DNA from: Synechococcus sp. UW140
GTDB taxonomy: Bacteria > Cyanobacteriota > Cyanobacteriia > PCC-6307 > Cyanobiaceae
Length of the DNA stretch: 44,661 bases
Direction of reading: 5' to 3'
Assembly: GCA_945877115.1 (NCBI GenBank)
Contig: CAMCQR010000008.1
Span: forward strand, 1-44,661
Shown: positions 8,045 through 16,745 of the stretch, in pieces
Layout of the letters: each line of letters starts with the position of its first letter
Numbering within the stretch: the stretch's first letter is position 1
Made by a program: the position numbers and the translations under genes
Notes under the pieces: model-generated
What the model saw: the letters and a program-made list of their open reading frames with translations, nothing else
What the model was told of the DNA's origin: nothing
Database searches by the model: none

Positions 8045-9394
8045 ATGCCCATCGGCAAACTGCTGATCGCCAACCGCGGCGAGATTGCCCTAAGGATTCT
8101 GCGCACCTGCCGCGAGATGGGCATTGCGACGGTGGCCGTTCACAGCACCGTGGATCGCAACGCCCTGCATGTCCAGCTGGCCGACGAAGCCGTGTGCGTG
8201 GGGGAAGCCCCGAGCAGTCGGAGCTATCTGAACATCCCCAACATCCTTGCGGCCGCCACATCCCGGGGAGCCGATGCCATTCACCCGGGATACGGTTTTC
8301 TTGCCGAGAACGCCAATTTCGCTGAAATTTGCCAGGCCCACTCCATCACCTTTGTCGGTCCCTCCCCGGAATCGATCCGGGCCATGGGGGACAAATCCAC
8401 CGCAAAGCACACGATGCAGCGGGTAGGGGTGCCCACCATCCCAGGCAGTGAGGGTCTGCTGGACACCCCTGAAGCCGCGGCCCGACTCGCCGAAGCGATG
8501 GGATTTCCGGTGATGATCAAGGCCACGGCCGGTGGCGGTGGACGGGGTATGCGCCTGGTTACCACGGCAGACCAGCTGGAATCCCTGTATCGGGCTGCCC
8601 AAGGCGAGGCTGAGGCCGCCTTCGGGAACCCGGGCCTCTACATGGAAAAATTCATCGACCGCCCCCGCCACGTCGAAGTACAGATCCTGGCCGATCGCCA
8701 TGGGAACGTGGTGCACCTCGGTGAGCGGGACTGCTCGGTGCAGCGGCGCCACCAGAAATTGCTGGAGGAGGCCCCCAGCCCAGGACTCTCGGCCGATCTG
8801 CGTCAGCGGATGGGAGATGCGGCGGTGGCAGCAGCCCGCAGCATCGGCTACGAGGGGGCGGGCACGGTGGAGTTTCTGCTGGACCGCAGTGGACATTTTT
8901 ATTTCATGGAAATGAACACCCGCATTCAAGTGGAGCATCCCGTCACAGAAATGGTGACAGGCATAGATCTAATTGCCGAGCAACTGCGGATTGCTGGTGG
9001 CGAACCAATCAGTGTGCACCAAGAAGAGATTCATATCCATGGTCATGCCATTGAATGTCGTATCAATGCCGAAGATCCAAGTCAAAATTTTCGGCCCACA
9101 CCTGGTCGCATCACTGGATGGTTGCCACCTGGCGGCCCTGGGGTAAGGGTCGACAGTCATGTTTACACAGGTTATGAAATCCCACCCTTCTACGATTCTT
9201 TGATCGGCAAATTAATTGTCTGGGGGATTGACCGCGATGCCGCCTTGCGGCGCCTGCGGCGGGCCCTATCGGAATGTGCCATCACCGGCATTCCAACCAC
9301 CATCGAATTCCACCTCGCCCTGCTCGATCGACCGGAATTCCAGCGCGGTGAAATCCATACCAAGTTCGTTGAGCAGGAAATGCTCTCCCCCTGA
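8045..9394 (+). CDS. accC: Acetyl-CoA carboxylase, biotin carboxylase subunit
   Basis: A 449-residue ATP-grasp enzyme, the same length as E. coli AccC. It begins [19 protein letters not shown]. The glycine-rich ATP loop [11 protein letters not shown] starts at Lys159, matching the E. coli numbering, and [14 protein letters not shown] near residue 288 holds the metal and carboxylation residues. It carboxylates the biotin on AccB with bicarbonate and ATP, the first half of the malonyl-CoA reaction for fatty acids. The other subunits are not in the window. It converges on the YggT gene, and both stop codons sit inside one hairpin (9390-9416). It is complete, with no oddities. Confidence 0.97.
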   Translation: MPIGKLLIANRGEIALRILRTCREMGIATVAVHSTVDRNALHVQLADEAVCVGEAPSSRSYLNIPNILAAATSRGADAIHPGYGFLAENANFAEICQAHSITFVGPSPESIRAMGDKSTAKHTMQRVGVPTIPGSEGLLDTPEAAARLAEAMGFPVMIKATAGGGGRGMRLVTTADQLESLYRAAQGEAEAAFGNPGLYMEKFIDRPRHVEVQILADRHGNVVHLGERDCSVQRRHQKLLEEAPSPGLSADLRQRMGDAAVAAARSIGYEGAGTVEFLLDRSGHFYFMEMNTRIQVEHPVTEMVTGIDLIAEQLRIAGGEPISVHQEEIHIHGHAIECRINAEDPSQNFRPTPGRITGWLPPGGPGVRVDSHVYTGYEIPPFYDSLIGKLIVWGIDRDAALRRLRRALSECAITGIPTTIEFHLALLDRPEFQRGEIHTKFVEQEMLSP

Positions 9395-9416
9395 GGGGCC
9401 GCCACGGCCCCTCAGG
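9390..9416. terminator. Bidirectional hairpin shared by accC and the YggT gene
   Basis: A perfect 12-bp stem (9390-9401 with 9405-9416) and a 3-base loop. The left arm contains the accC stop (9392-9394) and the right arm contains the YggT-gene stop (9412-9414). No T-run follows on either strand. It is best read as a shared terminator for two convergent genes. Confidence 0.75.
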
Positions 9417-9732
9417 CAAGGTGCTCGCTGGCTTGTCTCACCAACTGGGTGACAAGGCCCTGCTGGCCCACCAGCAGCTCCCGGAGAAGACTGGTGAGGC
9501 CAACCCAAATCACGGGTGCCACATCCACACCGCCGATTGGCTGGATCCACCGGCGAGTCGGGGCCAACAACGGCTCCGTCGGCACCCGAATCCACCGCAG
9601 GACGCCCCGTTCGAGGTCGAGCTGGGGATACCAGGTGAGAACAATGCGGAATAAAAACAACAGGGTCAAGAGCCCGAGCCCAGCACCGAGACCGAATTGG
9701 AGCCATTGCAGCGCCGCGGGAGAGGCCGTCAC
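9412..9732 (-). CDS. YggT/Ycf19 family membrane protein
   Basis: A 106-residue protein with a GTG start. The first membrane segment is about residues 10-30 ([24 protein letters not shown]), and R-I-x-x-x-P-T-E-P-L-L-x-P-x-R follows, the family signature. A second hydrophobic part is [14 protein letters not shown]. In plants and cyanobacteria this family (Ycf19, CCB3) is linked to thylakoid membrane organisation and cytochrome b6 assembly, while bacterial YggT has no firm function. It converges on accC and is divergent from psbX with about 84 bases between them. The assignment to the family is firm, the role is inferred. Confidence 0.88.
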   Translation of the reverse strand: MTASPAALQWLQFGLGAGLGLLTLLFLFRIVLTWYPQLDLERGVLRWIRVPTEPLLAPTRRWIQPIGGVDVAPVIWVGLTSLLRELLVGQQGLVTQLVRQASEHLA

Positions 9733-9816
9733 AAAGCTCTAAGCGAACAGATTCAGATCGTAGGAAGTCACCGGGCACTGCCTAGGATCACGGCCGTTCG
9801 CAGCGGCCTCACTGCC

Positions 9817-9939
9817 ATGACCCCTTCCCTGGGCAATTTCCTCAACAGCCTCGTCTTGGGCGGCTTGATCGTAGTCATTCCCATCTCGATCGCCCTCTTC
9901 TTCATCAGCCAGAACGACCGCGTGGATCGGCGCCTCTGA
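9817..9939 (+). CDS. psbX: Photosystem II protein PsbX
   Basis: A 40-residue single-span protein. The lead [15 protein letters not shown] is followed by a hydrophobic helix (about residues 15-30) and the polar tail SQNDRVDRR. This is the PsbX pattern, in which the SQxDRVxR tail is characteristic. PsbX is a small peripheral subunit near cytochrome b559 that affects plastoquinone turnover at the QB site. The frame is open for about 40 codons upstream, but the ATG at 9817 gives the normal PsbX length. It lies 73 bases before ycf66, so the two may be transcribed together. Confidence 0.93.
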   Translation: MTPSLGNFLNSLVLGGLIVVIPISIALFFISQNDRVDRRL

Positions 9940-10012
9940 GCCCGACCCGGCAGAAAAGTCGTCCTGACATTGCCTAGAGTGCTAACAACCTGGAGTCTCG
10001 AGAGATCCGACC

Positions 10013-10963
10013 TTGGTCAACGCCAGCCTTAACTGGGCCAGCATCGTCGGCATCGTGCTGGCGGTAGGTGGAGCATTCCTCTATTTCATGAGGAACTTCA
10101 AGCCGGCTCTTGCCAGGGACTACGACGTTTTTTTTGCCGCCGTAGGCCTGCTCTGCGGCGGAATTTTGTTCTTCCAAGGTTGGCGACTCGACCCGATCCT
10201 TCAGTTTGGTCAGTTCCTTTTGGCTGGCACCACTGTTTTCTTCGCCTACGAAAGCGTCAGGTTGCGAGGGATTACGACGGAACAGGCACGCCGCTCTTCC
10301 TTCTTTGATGATGAAGAGCCCCAGCCCTTACGCGCTCGCGGTGGCGGCGAGTTCGGGCGGGACTGGGATCGAGAACGGGACATCGACCGTTTCGACGCCC
10401 AGGAAGCCAGCCGCCGCCGGATTCCCTCGCGGGAAGAAGAGGAGGACTTTTACAGGCCCCGCCGCTCCAGCCGGGCCGCCATTCCTGAACAGGCCGCCAG
10501 TCGCCTGGGCGGACGCTCCGAAGACTTTGATCCGGAACCCAGGCAGGGTGCGATGGCGGATCCCCGAGACGCCAGTCGCTATCGTCCCGCACCCAGCTCC
10601 CGCAGCGGCAGCCAGGAATTCGGAGATCGCCGCCGCGACCGAGACGGCCAACAGGAGACCAGGCGCGGTAGCCGTCCCGTGCCGGCCAGCGATCCAGCCG
10701 CCCGATCCAGCCGACGGCCCAGTCCTGCCAGCTCGCCAAGCTCCACCGGTCTTTCCCCAAGCGGCGTTCCGGAAGGAACACCCCTGCGCAGCAAATCCAA
10801 GGCAACCAACGACGTGAGTGACGCCGATTACTCACCCCTTTCTGGCCCCCCAAGCCCCCGCAGCCGTCCCGAGAGCCCCGGCGCTTCGTCTTCGGCCAGC
10901 AGGGAAACCCGACCTTCCCGCGCGCCCAGCAGCAGGGACAACAGTTCCCGCTTTGACGATTGA
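10013..10963 (+). CDS. ycf66: Ycf66 family protein with a long charged tail
   Basis: A 316-residue protein. The first ~90 residues are the Ycf66 domain: a membrane segment (WASIVGIVLAVGGAFLYFM), the phrase ARDYDVFFAAVGLLCGGILFFQGW containing a second segment, then DPILQFGQFLLAG and a third span. The remaining ~220 residues are low-complexity, rich in Arg, Ser, Pro and Glu, and probably disordered in the cytoplasm. The start is a TTG at 10013. It is chosen because homologues begin M-V-N just before the first span, and no ATG lies nearby. The function is unknown, though the family is conserved in cyanobacteria and some plastids. Its stop overlaps the start of the next lipoprotein gene. Confidence 0.88.
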   Translation: MVNASLNWASIVGIVLAVGGAFLYFMRNFKPALARDYDVFFAAVGLLCGGILFFQGWRLDPILQFGQFLLAGTTVFFAYESVRLRGITTEQARRSSFFDDEEPQPLRARGGGEFGRDWDRERDIDRFDAQEASRRRIPSREEEEDFYRPRRSSRAAIPEQAASRLGGRSEDFDPEPRQGAMADPRDASRYRPAPSSRSGSQEFGDRRRDRDGQQETRRGSRPVPASDPAARSSRRPSPASSPSSTGLSPSGVPEGTPLRSKSKATNDVSDADYSPLSGPPSPRSRPESPGASSSASRETRPSRAPSSRDNSSRFDD

Positions 10964-11517
10964 AATTCTGGGTAGCGCCCCTGGCTGTCCTGGCGATCAA
11001 CCTTCTCCTTGGGGGCTGCGGCGATCTGGGCTTGCATCGGCGACGGGCCAGTCCCAATGGCATTGCCTTGGGTGGCCAGGACCGAGAGCAGCCCGCCCTC
11101 AGCGGCCAGGGTGAATGGCTGGCCAGTGTTGTCGAGCGCAACGGTCGTCAGACCCTAATGATGCAGGCCCAGCCCTCTGGTATTGAGGTGCCGCTGCAGT
11201 CCCTGCGCCGATTCCAACCCCATGATTCCCCCTCGTTAAGCTGGAACGGCCGCTACGTGGCTCTGGTGGGCCAGGAGCGTGGCCGCCGCCGTGTGCTGAT
11301 TCTGGATCGGGCCAGCGGCCGCCTGATGCCTTTGCAGCTCCCCAGAGATCTCCAACCGGAACAACTGAGCCTGGCCCCGGATGGACGCCGTTTGGCCCTT
11401 GCAGGCATCAGCCGGGGCCGCCGACTCGTCCAAGTGTTTGACCTGGCCAACCTTATCGAACCCGATCTTCCTCGCGGGCTGGCCATCGGCAGCATGGCTA
11501 ATCCCACGCTGCCATGA
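10960..11517 (+). CDS. Lipoprotein with TolB-like repeats (first of a pair)
   Basis: A 185-residue protein starting at a TTG (10960) that overlaps the ycf66 stop. A lipoprotein signal is clear: hydrophobic residues 5-17 and the lipobox LLGGC with Cys20. The rest carries repeats of the WD40-like/TolB type, such as SLSWNGRYVALVG and SLAPDGRRLALAG, each with the S-x-x-G-R-x-x-A-L core. It would be membrane-anchored outside the cytoplasm. With under 170 mature residues it is too short for a closed six-blade propeller, so it may pair with the next gene product, which has the same design. The role is unknown. Confidence 0.8.
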   Translation: MKFWVAPLAVLAINLLLGGCGDLGLHRRRASPNGIALGGQDREQPALSGQGEWLASVVERNGRQTLMMQAQPSGIEVPLQSLRRFQPHDSPSLSWNGRYVALVGQERGRRRVLILDRASGRLMPLQLPRDLQPEQLSLAPDGRRLALAGISRGRRLVQVFDLANLIEPDLPRGLAIGSMANPTLP

Positions 11518-12026
11518 TGAAGGGGAGTGGGAAGCGCCAAGGTTTGCGGCTGGGGTTATTGGCTGGGGGGCTTGGGGCACTGACCAGCCTGAATGGCTGC
11601 ATGGGGACCGTGCCCCAACCGGTCTTCCCCCTAGATCGACGACTGGAAGAGCTGGGCCCCAGCCGTGCCCCGAGCCTGGTGGGGCCCTGGCTGGCCCTGA
11701 TCTCCAACCGGGGTGGCCGTGACCAGGTGGTGCTGCTGAATCTGGAAGATCAGCGGCCGGTGCCCCTACCGGGTCTCAACCGACCGGATGCCCAGCCGCT
11801 GAGTGTGGGGGTGGAGGCGAAGGGCGAACGGTTGGCGGTGGTGAGGCAGTTGGAGGGAAGAACCGAATTGCTGCTCTACCGGCGCCGTCTAATGAGCAGC
11901 CAAATCATCACCATGAATCCCCAAGGTGTGCCCAGGCGGGTGATGCTGCGGGCCGATGGTCGGGAATTGGCCGTCGAAGTCAGCCGGGATGGCCACTGGC
12001 AAGTCGACCTGATCGAACTTCCCTGA
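11514..12026 (+). CDS. Lipoprotein with TolB-like repeats (second of a pair)
   Basis: A 170-residue protein whose ATG overlaps the stop of the preceding lipoprotein, so the two are translationally coupled. The signal peptide (about residues 12-28) ends at SLNGC with Cys29, a plausible lipobox though less typical. Repeats such as GPWLALISNRGGRDQVVLLN, GERLAVVRQLEGRTELLLY and GRELAVEVSRDGHWQVDLI resemble TolB blades and those of its neighbour. The pair looks like a tandem duplication that has diverged. It converges on the Hlip gene, and the stop lies in a hairpin shared with it. Partner and function are unknown. Confidence 0.78.
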   Translation: MMKGSGKRQGLRLGLLAGGLGALTSLNGCMGTVPQPVFPLDRRLEELGPSRAPSLVGPWLALISNRGGRDQVVLLNLEDQRPVPLPGLNRPDAQPLSVGVEAKGERLAVVRQLEGRTELLLYRRRLMSSQIITMNPQGVPRRVMLRADGRELAVEVSRDGHWQVDLIELP

Positions 12027-12052
12027 GCGGACCCCACCCGAGCCTCAGGGAA
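12019..12052. terminator. Bidirectional hairpin between the lipoprotein and Hlip genes
   Basis: A perfect 9-bp stem (12019-12027 with 12044-12052) around a 16-base loop. The left arm holds the lipoprotein stop (12024-12026) and the right arm the Hlip stop (12045-12047). The layout is the same as between accC and the YggT gene. It is a likely shared terminator without a T-run. Confidence 0.65.
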
Positions 12053-12296
12053 CCAGGCCAGCCCAATGCAGAAAGGTGTCGCGGCAAAGGGTTTCGATCA
12101 GTACTACTGCTGAAAAGCCAACCATGGCGAAACGGCCATTCACCCTTTCGGCGTAGGTGCTCCAGCCGAATTCGGGCACATCCCCGGTGGTTGCACTTGT
12201 GGCCGGGGGCACCGGCCCAGCGTCCTCCTTGGGCTTCGTGTCGACGTTTTTGGCGTTGACGTTGTCGGCGCGTTCTAAGGGAGTGGGGGGAGTCAT
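12045..12296 (-). CDS. High-light-inducible / chlorophyll a/b-binding-like protein
   Basis: An 83-residue protein. The first ~40 residues are polar and Thr/Pro-rich. Then comes FGWSTYAERVNGRFAMVGF, the single-helix chlorophyll-binding motif (E-x-x-N-x-R-x-A-M-x-G) of the Hlip family, continuing into one membrane helix. Hlips bind chlorophyll and carotenoid and quench excess energy, usually with PSII assembly factors. It begins 8 bases after the ABC transporter stop and is therefore probably co-transcribed with it, an unusual pairing. Light-stress control is expected from the family and not visible in the sequence. Confidence 0.92.
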   Translation of the reverse strand: MTPPTPLERADNVNAKNVDTKPKEDAGPVPPATSATTGDVPEFGWSTYAERVNGRFAMVGFSAVVLIETLCRDTFLHWAGLVP

Positions 12297-12304
12297 CAGG
12301 GGCT

Positions 12305-14305
12305 TCAGCGACCGAATTGATAGCTGGAGGATGGCATCAGACGCCAGGAACCGGTGCCATCTAACTCCAGCACGGTGTCGTGATAATCGCGCAGGGAGGG
12401 GCGATGGCCGACGCTGACAAAACCCATGTCCAGACCGACGAGCATCCCATAGAGCGCCTGTTCTGTAGCCACATCCAGGGCACTGGTGGCCTCATCCAGC
12501 ACGACAAAGCGCGGCGAGTTGAGCAGCAACCTGGCAAAACCCAGGCGTTGTTGCTCGCCCAGGGAAAGCAGCCGCGGCCAGTCCTGCTTGATGTCGAGAT
12601 CGGGATAACGGCGCACCAGATCGGGAAGACGCACCTGTTCGAGAACATGGCGCAACTGATCGTTGCTGAACTTATCAGGAGACTGGGGGTAACAAAGCTG
12701 CTCCCGCAGGCTGCCCAGCAACATGTAGGGCTTCTGCGGGATGAACATCAGTTCACCCACCGGCGGCCGCTCGACCTCGCCTGCCGCCGGGGGCCAGAGT
12801 CCACTGACCAAGCGCAAAAAGGAGGTCTTGCCACAACCCGAAGGCCCCACCACCAGCAGGCGATCACCGGGGCCAATCGTCAAGTTCAGATCGCGGATCA
12901 GTTGGCGCCCACTGCGGGGAGGCACCAGATCGACATGACGCAGCACAATCGCGTCGCTGGACTGACGGACTTCAAACGCCGGTGTGGCGCCAGGTGTTGG
13001 GTCTAGGAGAGCGCGCGCCCCAGCTAAAGAATCAATCTTGCTTTGGAACCCTTCCAAGCGGCTGATGGAAGCAGAGAACGCCGCCAATCGATCGACATTG
13101 TTAACGATATAACTAACGGAAAAGAGAACCTGGGAAAATGCAATGCTGGCCTGGCCAAAAACACCAAAATCAACTTGCTTAGCAAAGTAGATTGGGGCAA
13201 TGACCAACCAGGGTAGAAAACGGGAGAAATAATCGTAGGAACGCTGAATCACACTGATGAAAGCCTCCCAGACAATCAAACGGTTGTAATTACTGATCGC
13301 TCCTCCTAAGCGCCTCTGGGCCTCCTTACCTTCCTGAGCTTCACCGCGATAAAAAGCGATCGACTCAGCATTGTCGCGTATATGGACAAGTCCGTAGCGG
13401 AAATCCGCCTCCAGCTTGAGCTGTTGATAATTCAGTGCCACCAGACGCCGGCTGGCGAACACAATCAAAGCCGTACCAGTTACCGCATATACAAGCAACA
13501 GCATGGCCAACTTAGTGTTGATACTCCAAAGCACCAGGACGAAACTAACAAATGTAAGAAGGGCAGAGAGGATCTCCACCGAGACACTTAGGCTTGTACT
13601 TGTGAAACTGGCTGTGTCCTGGGAGATGCGTTGGTCAGGATTGTCAATCTCCTCAGAGCTTTCGTCATTGGGATTGAGCTCGTAATAGGCACGATTACTC
13701 AAGTAACGTCCCAAAAGGCGGCCGCTTAACCATTCACGCCACAACAGCCCAAGGCGGGGAATCAGATAGGCCTGCAACGCCCTGATGGGCAGGGCCAGCA
13801 TCAGGCAGAACGCATAGATGGCAACTGTTTTCCAGAAACCATCCCGGTCGTAAGCCACCAGGGAGTTATCGACATTGCGGGCTACGAAGCTGATGCCGAC
13901 GTTGATGCCATTGATCACCAGGATCAACAGGGCGATCACCCCAAGCAACACCCAGGGGACCCAACGCCCCTGTCGCAACTGGCCGCGATAGAGCCAGAAA
14001 CAGAAGACGCCTGCCGCCATCAAGGCCATGAGCGCCCAACCGATCGGGCTTGCCCACAGGGCAGCAACCTGCTGGGGAACGCCCGGCAGAAACCGACCCT
14101 GCAGCTTGGGAATCAGGGCACCACTGAGGGCGACGGCCCCGGTCAGCAACACCAGGGTCAAGCCGACCACGATCGCCAGCAAGGCCGCCAGCAACAGGAG
14201 AAAGGACCCCCCTCCGGTCCTTCCCTCTTCCAGGGGAAGGAAGTAGGGCTGGGCGAGCCGCTGCAGCTTGCCCAGCTGCTCTCCCAGGGCCTTGGCGGGA
14301 TTCAT
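12305..14305 (-). CDS. ABC transporter, fused membrane and ATPase domains (SbmA/BacA/ABCD-like)
   Basis: A 666-residue half-transporter starting at the ATG at 14305. The frame is open to 14383, but that part looks non-coding. Membrane segments lie in the first ~330 residues, including LLLLAALLAIVVGLTLVLL and WVLLGVIALLILVI. NPDQRISQD is typical of the SbmA/BacA and peroxisomal ABCD group. The ATPase domain follows: VVGPSGCGKTSFLRL (Walker A, about residue 490), LSLGEQQRLGFARLLL (signature) and FVVLDEATSALD (Walker B). It works as a dimer. The cargo is unknown; relatives move peptides, cobalamin or acyl groups. Gene order is HIT - ABC - Hlip on one strand. Confidence 0.9.
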   Translation of the reverse strand: MNPAKALGEQLGKLQRLAQPYFLPLEEGRTGGGSFLLLLAALLAIVVGLTLVLLTGAVALSGALIPKLQGRFLPGVPQQVAALWASPIGWALMALMAAGVFCFWLYRGQLRQGRWVPWVLLGVIALLILVINGINVGISFVARNVDNSLVAYDRDGFWKTVAIYAFCLMLALPIRALQAYLIPRLGLLWREWLSGRLLGRYLSNRAYYELNPNDESSEEIDNPDQRISQDTASFTSTSLSVSVEILSALLTFVSFVLVLWSINTKLAMLLLVYAVTGTALIVFASRRLVALNYQQLKLEADFRYGLVHIRDNAESIAFYRGEAQEGKEAQRRLGGAISNYNRLIVWEAFISVIQRSYDYFSRFLPWLVIAPIYFAKQVDFGVFGQASIAFSQVLFSVSYIVNNVDRLAAFSASISRLEGFQSKIDSLAGARALLDPTPGATPAFEVRQSSDAIVLRHVDLVPPRSGRQLIRDLNLTIGPGDRLLVVGPSGCGKTSFLRLVSGLWPPAAGEVERPPVGELMFIPQKPYMLLGSLREQLCYPQSPDKFSNDQLRHVLEQVRLPDLVRRYPDLDIKQDWPRLLSLGEQQRLGFARLLLNSPRFVVLDEATSALDVATEQALYGMLVGLDMGFVSVGHRPSLRDYHDTVLELDGTGSWRLMPSSSYQFGR

Positions 14306-14432
14306 GGACAACGTCGATTTCTGCCATTGTTGCTGGCCGCACGGAAGCCGGTCGATCCCGGGGCGCGGATCATGGGGCGGCACTCTGGCCCAGGGGCCCT
14401 GCTGGCAACCTCCCGCAAGAGGTGTTCAGGGA

Positions 14433-14780
14433 TCAGCCCGGGGGCCAGTTCAGGGCGCGCCCACCGATGACATGGACATGGAGGTGGAAAACGGTCTGGC
14501 CCGCCTCGGCACCGCTGTTGATCACCGTGCGCCAACTATCGAGACCCTCCTGACGGGCCACCTTGGCGGCCACCAAAAGGAGGTGGCCCAGCAGAGCCTG
14601 ATCCCCAGGACCCGCATCAGCCAACTGGGCGATCGGCTGGCGGGGAATCACCAGGGCATGCACCGGCGCCTGGGGATTCACATCGCGAAAGGCCAGGCAG
14701 AGATCGTCGCTGTATAGGGCTTCGCAGGGTATTTCGCCCCGCAGGATGCGCCCGAAAATCGTGTCCGCACTGGCACTCAT
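14433..14780 (-). CDS. HIT family protein (HinT-like nucleotide hydrolase)
   Basis: A 115-residue protein of normal HinT length. It begins with DTIFGRILRGEIP and later has FRDVNPQAPVHALVIPR. The histidine triad is HLHVHV (His99, His101, His103), preceded by the NSG-x-x-AGQTVFHLH block. It hydrolyses phosphoramidates such as aminoacyl-AMP in the cytoplasm. It is followed after about 127 bases by the ABC transporter on the same strand and diverges from comM. The family assignment is firm, the physiological substrate open. Confidence 0.93.
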   Translation of the reverse strand: MSASADTIFGRILRGEIPCEALYSDDLCLAFRDVNPQAPVHALVIPRQPIAQLADAGPGDQALLGHLLLVAAKVARQEGLDSWRTVINSGAEAGQTVFHLHVHVIGGRALNWPPG

Positions 14781-14900
14781 GGAAGGGGAACTCCGCGCTC
14801 AAGGCAATCGCCAGGACCCTGGCAAGAGGCCCATTCTGCCCCTGATGCCAGAAGGGACAGGGGTGGCACTAACAAGGCAGAGAGACTTTGCCCCTCCCCC

Positions 14901-16469
14901 ATGGCCCTGGCCCACTGCCACAGCGGCGCCCTGCGGGGAGTGGAGGCGGTGGCCGTGCGGGTAGAAGTGGACATTGGTCCCGGCCTGCCTGGGCTGCAGA
15001 TGGTGGGCCTGGCCGATGCGGCGGTCCAGGAATCGCGGGAACGGGTGCGGGCGGCCCTGCGCAACAGTGGCCTACGGATGCCGCTGACACGGGTGATCGT
15101 CAGTCTGGCCCCAGCAGACCTGCGCAAGGAGGGCCCCGCCTTCGACCTTCCCATCGCCCTCGGACTTCTGCTGGCCAGCGACCAGCTGCCAGCAGAACGA
15201 ATGGAGGGGATCTGGAGTGCGGCAGAGCTTGGACTGGACGGCCGACTGCGGCCGATTCGTGGGGTGCTGGCCCTGGCCCTAGCGGCCAGGCGCCTGGGGG
15301 CCCGGGGGCTGCTGGTTGCCGCTGGTAATGCCGCCGAGGCCGCTTTAGTGGAAGGACTGCGGGTGTGGGGGGCCCACGATCTGCCTGGAGCCCTGGAGCA
15401 ACTGGCCCATCCGGAACGCCCCCTTTGCCTCCCCCATCCCACAACAGTGCACCCAGCCCCGGCGGGCCTGGACCTGGCGGACGTATGGGGCCAGAGTCAT
15501 GGCCGGCGAGCCTTGGAAATCGCCGCCGCGGGAGGCCACCACCTGCTGCTGGTAGGCCCCCCCGGCAGCGGCAAAACCATGCTGGCCCGACGGTTGGCTG
15601 GGCTGCTGCCGGCGCTGCCCCGGGAAGAAGCCCTGGAACTGACCCAACTCCATTCCGTGGCCGGTCTGTTGGGGGAGGGCGGAAGCCTGATACGCCAGCG
15701 CCCTTTCCGCAGTCCCCACCACAGTTGTTCGGCAGCGGCGCTGGTGGGCGGCGGCAGCAGGCCGCGGCCAGGGGAGCTCAGCCTGGCCCATCGAGGCGTG
15801 CTCTTTCTCGACGAACTGACGGAATTCCGCCGGGAGGTTCTCGACCAGCTCAGGCAGCCGTTGGAAGCAAGGGAGGTGTGGATCTGCCGGGCGAGGGAGC
15901 GCTGTCGCTTCCCCTGCGCAATCACCCTTGTGGCCGCCACCAACCCCTGTCCTTGCGGCTGGTGGGGGGATCGGGAGAGGCAATGCCGCTGCCCCGAAGG
16001 AGTCCGGCGGCGCTATTGGGGGCGGCTCTCTGGGCCGCTCCTGGATCGCATCGACCTGCAGGTGGTGATGCAACGGGCCCAGCCCAGGGAGCTCGTTTCC
16101 GCCCTAGAGGTCAGGGGGGAGGAAGGGCCCCGGGGTAAATCTGGAGCAGGCCGACCGGAAACAACGGCCCAGGTGGCAAGGCGGGTGAAGACGGCTCGTG
16201 CGCGGATGGTGCGTCGTAACCCTGGGGGCTTATCCAACGGTGATCTGCCTGCAGGAGCCCTCAAGGAGGTTTTGGGGCTGGATCAAGCCTGCGTCAACCT
16301 CTGGGAAACCATCCTGACGCAACGGCGTCTTTCAGCCCGTAGCGCCGATCGCATCTTGCGAGTGTCGCGCACCCTGGCTGACTTGAAGGGGTCGAAGACG
16401 GTGGGCACCGGCGAGATCTCCGAAGCCCTGGGGTACCGCAGTTTTGACCTGGCGACCTTGGAAGGTTGA
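14901..16469 (+). CDS. comM: ComM / YifB family Mg-chelatase-like AAA ATPase
   Basis: A 522-residue protein. The N-terminal Lon-protease-like domain reads VDIGPGLPGLQMVGLADAAVQESRERV in pieces. A central AAA ATPase follows with GPPGSGKTMLARRLAGLLP (Walker A, about residue 220) and GVLFLDELTEF (Walker B). NPCPCGWW then QCRC forms a Cys4 zinc site, and a C-terminal helical domain closes the protein. ComM is a hexameric DNA helicase that drives branch migration during natural transformation. Its presence therefore suggests, without proving, DNA-uptake competence. It is complete. A small hairpin (16482-16499) lies 13 bases after the stop. Confidence 0.95.
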   Translation: MALAHCHSGALRGVEAVAVRVEVDIGPGLPGLQMVGLADAAVQESRERVRAALRNSGLRMPLTRVIVSLAPADLRKEGPAFDLPIALGLLLASDQLPAERMEGIWSAAELGLDGRLRPIRGVLALALAARRLGARGLLVAAGNAAEAALVEGLRVWGAHDLPGALEQLAHPERPLCLPHPTTVHPAPAGLDLADVWGQSHGRRALEIAAAGGHHLLLVGPPGSGKTMLARRLAGLLPALPREEALELTQLHSVAGLLGEGGSLIRQRPFRSPHHSCSAAALVGGGSRPRPGELSLAHRGVLFLDELTEFRREVLDQLRQPLEAREVWICRARERCRFPCAITLVAATNPCPCGWWGDRERQCRCPEGVRRRYWGRLSGPLLDRIDLQVVMQRAQPRELVSALEVRGEEGPRGKSGAGRPETTAQVARRVKTARARMVRRNPGGLSNGDLPAGALKEVLGLDQACVNLWETILTQRRLSARSADRILRVSRTLADLKGSKTVGTGEISEALGYRSFDLATLEG

Positions 16470-16481
16470 AAGAGAGCCTCA

Positions 16482-16499
16482 GGTTGGAAGAGTCCAACC
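16482..16499 (+). terminator. Hairpin after comM
   Basis: A 7-bp stem GGTTGGA/TCCAACC with a 4-base loop, starting 13 bases after the comM stop. No T-run follows. It is a probable weak terminator. Confidence 0.45.
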
Positions 16500-16650
16500 A
16501 AGGGGAAACCTGGGCGAACGCTGGATAATCAAGAGTGGGAAAAACCGGAAATCAACATCTCTGGGCTGCATGGTTTGCCGCTTGAAAGGGGTGATTGGGG
16601 GCCGATGCTTCTAAGCTGATGGAGGCTCCACGCAGAACATTCATCGGCAT

Positions 16651-16676
16651 AAAAAATTCCGGAGATCGAATCTCCG
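16651..16676 (-). terminator. Intrinsic terminator of rpsU
   Basis: Read on the minus strand, the stem CGGAGAT/ATCTCCG (16676-16660) with a TCG loop is followed by GAA and six T's (16656-16651). It lies 70 bases beyond the rpsU stop and is a normal Rho-independent terminator. Confidence 0.75.
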
Positions 16677-16745
16677 TAAAAAATCATCCCAAGTCCGTCA
16701 AAAGCCTATGCAAAATGCCCAGACCAAAGGAGTACGGATGCAAAC

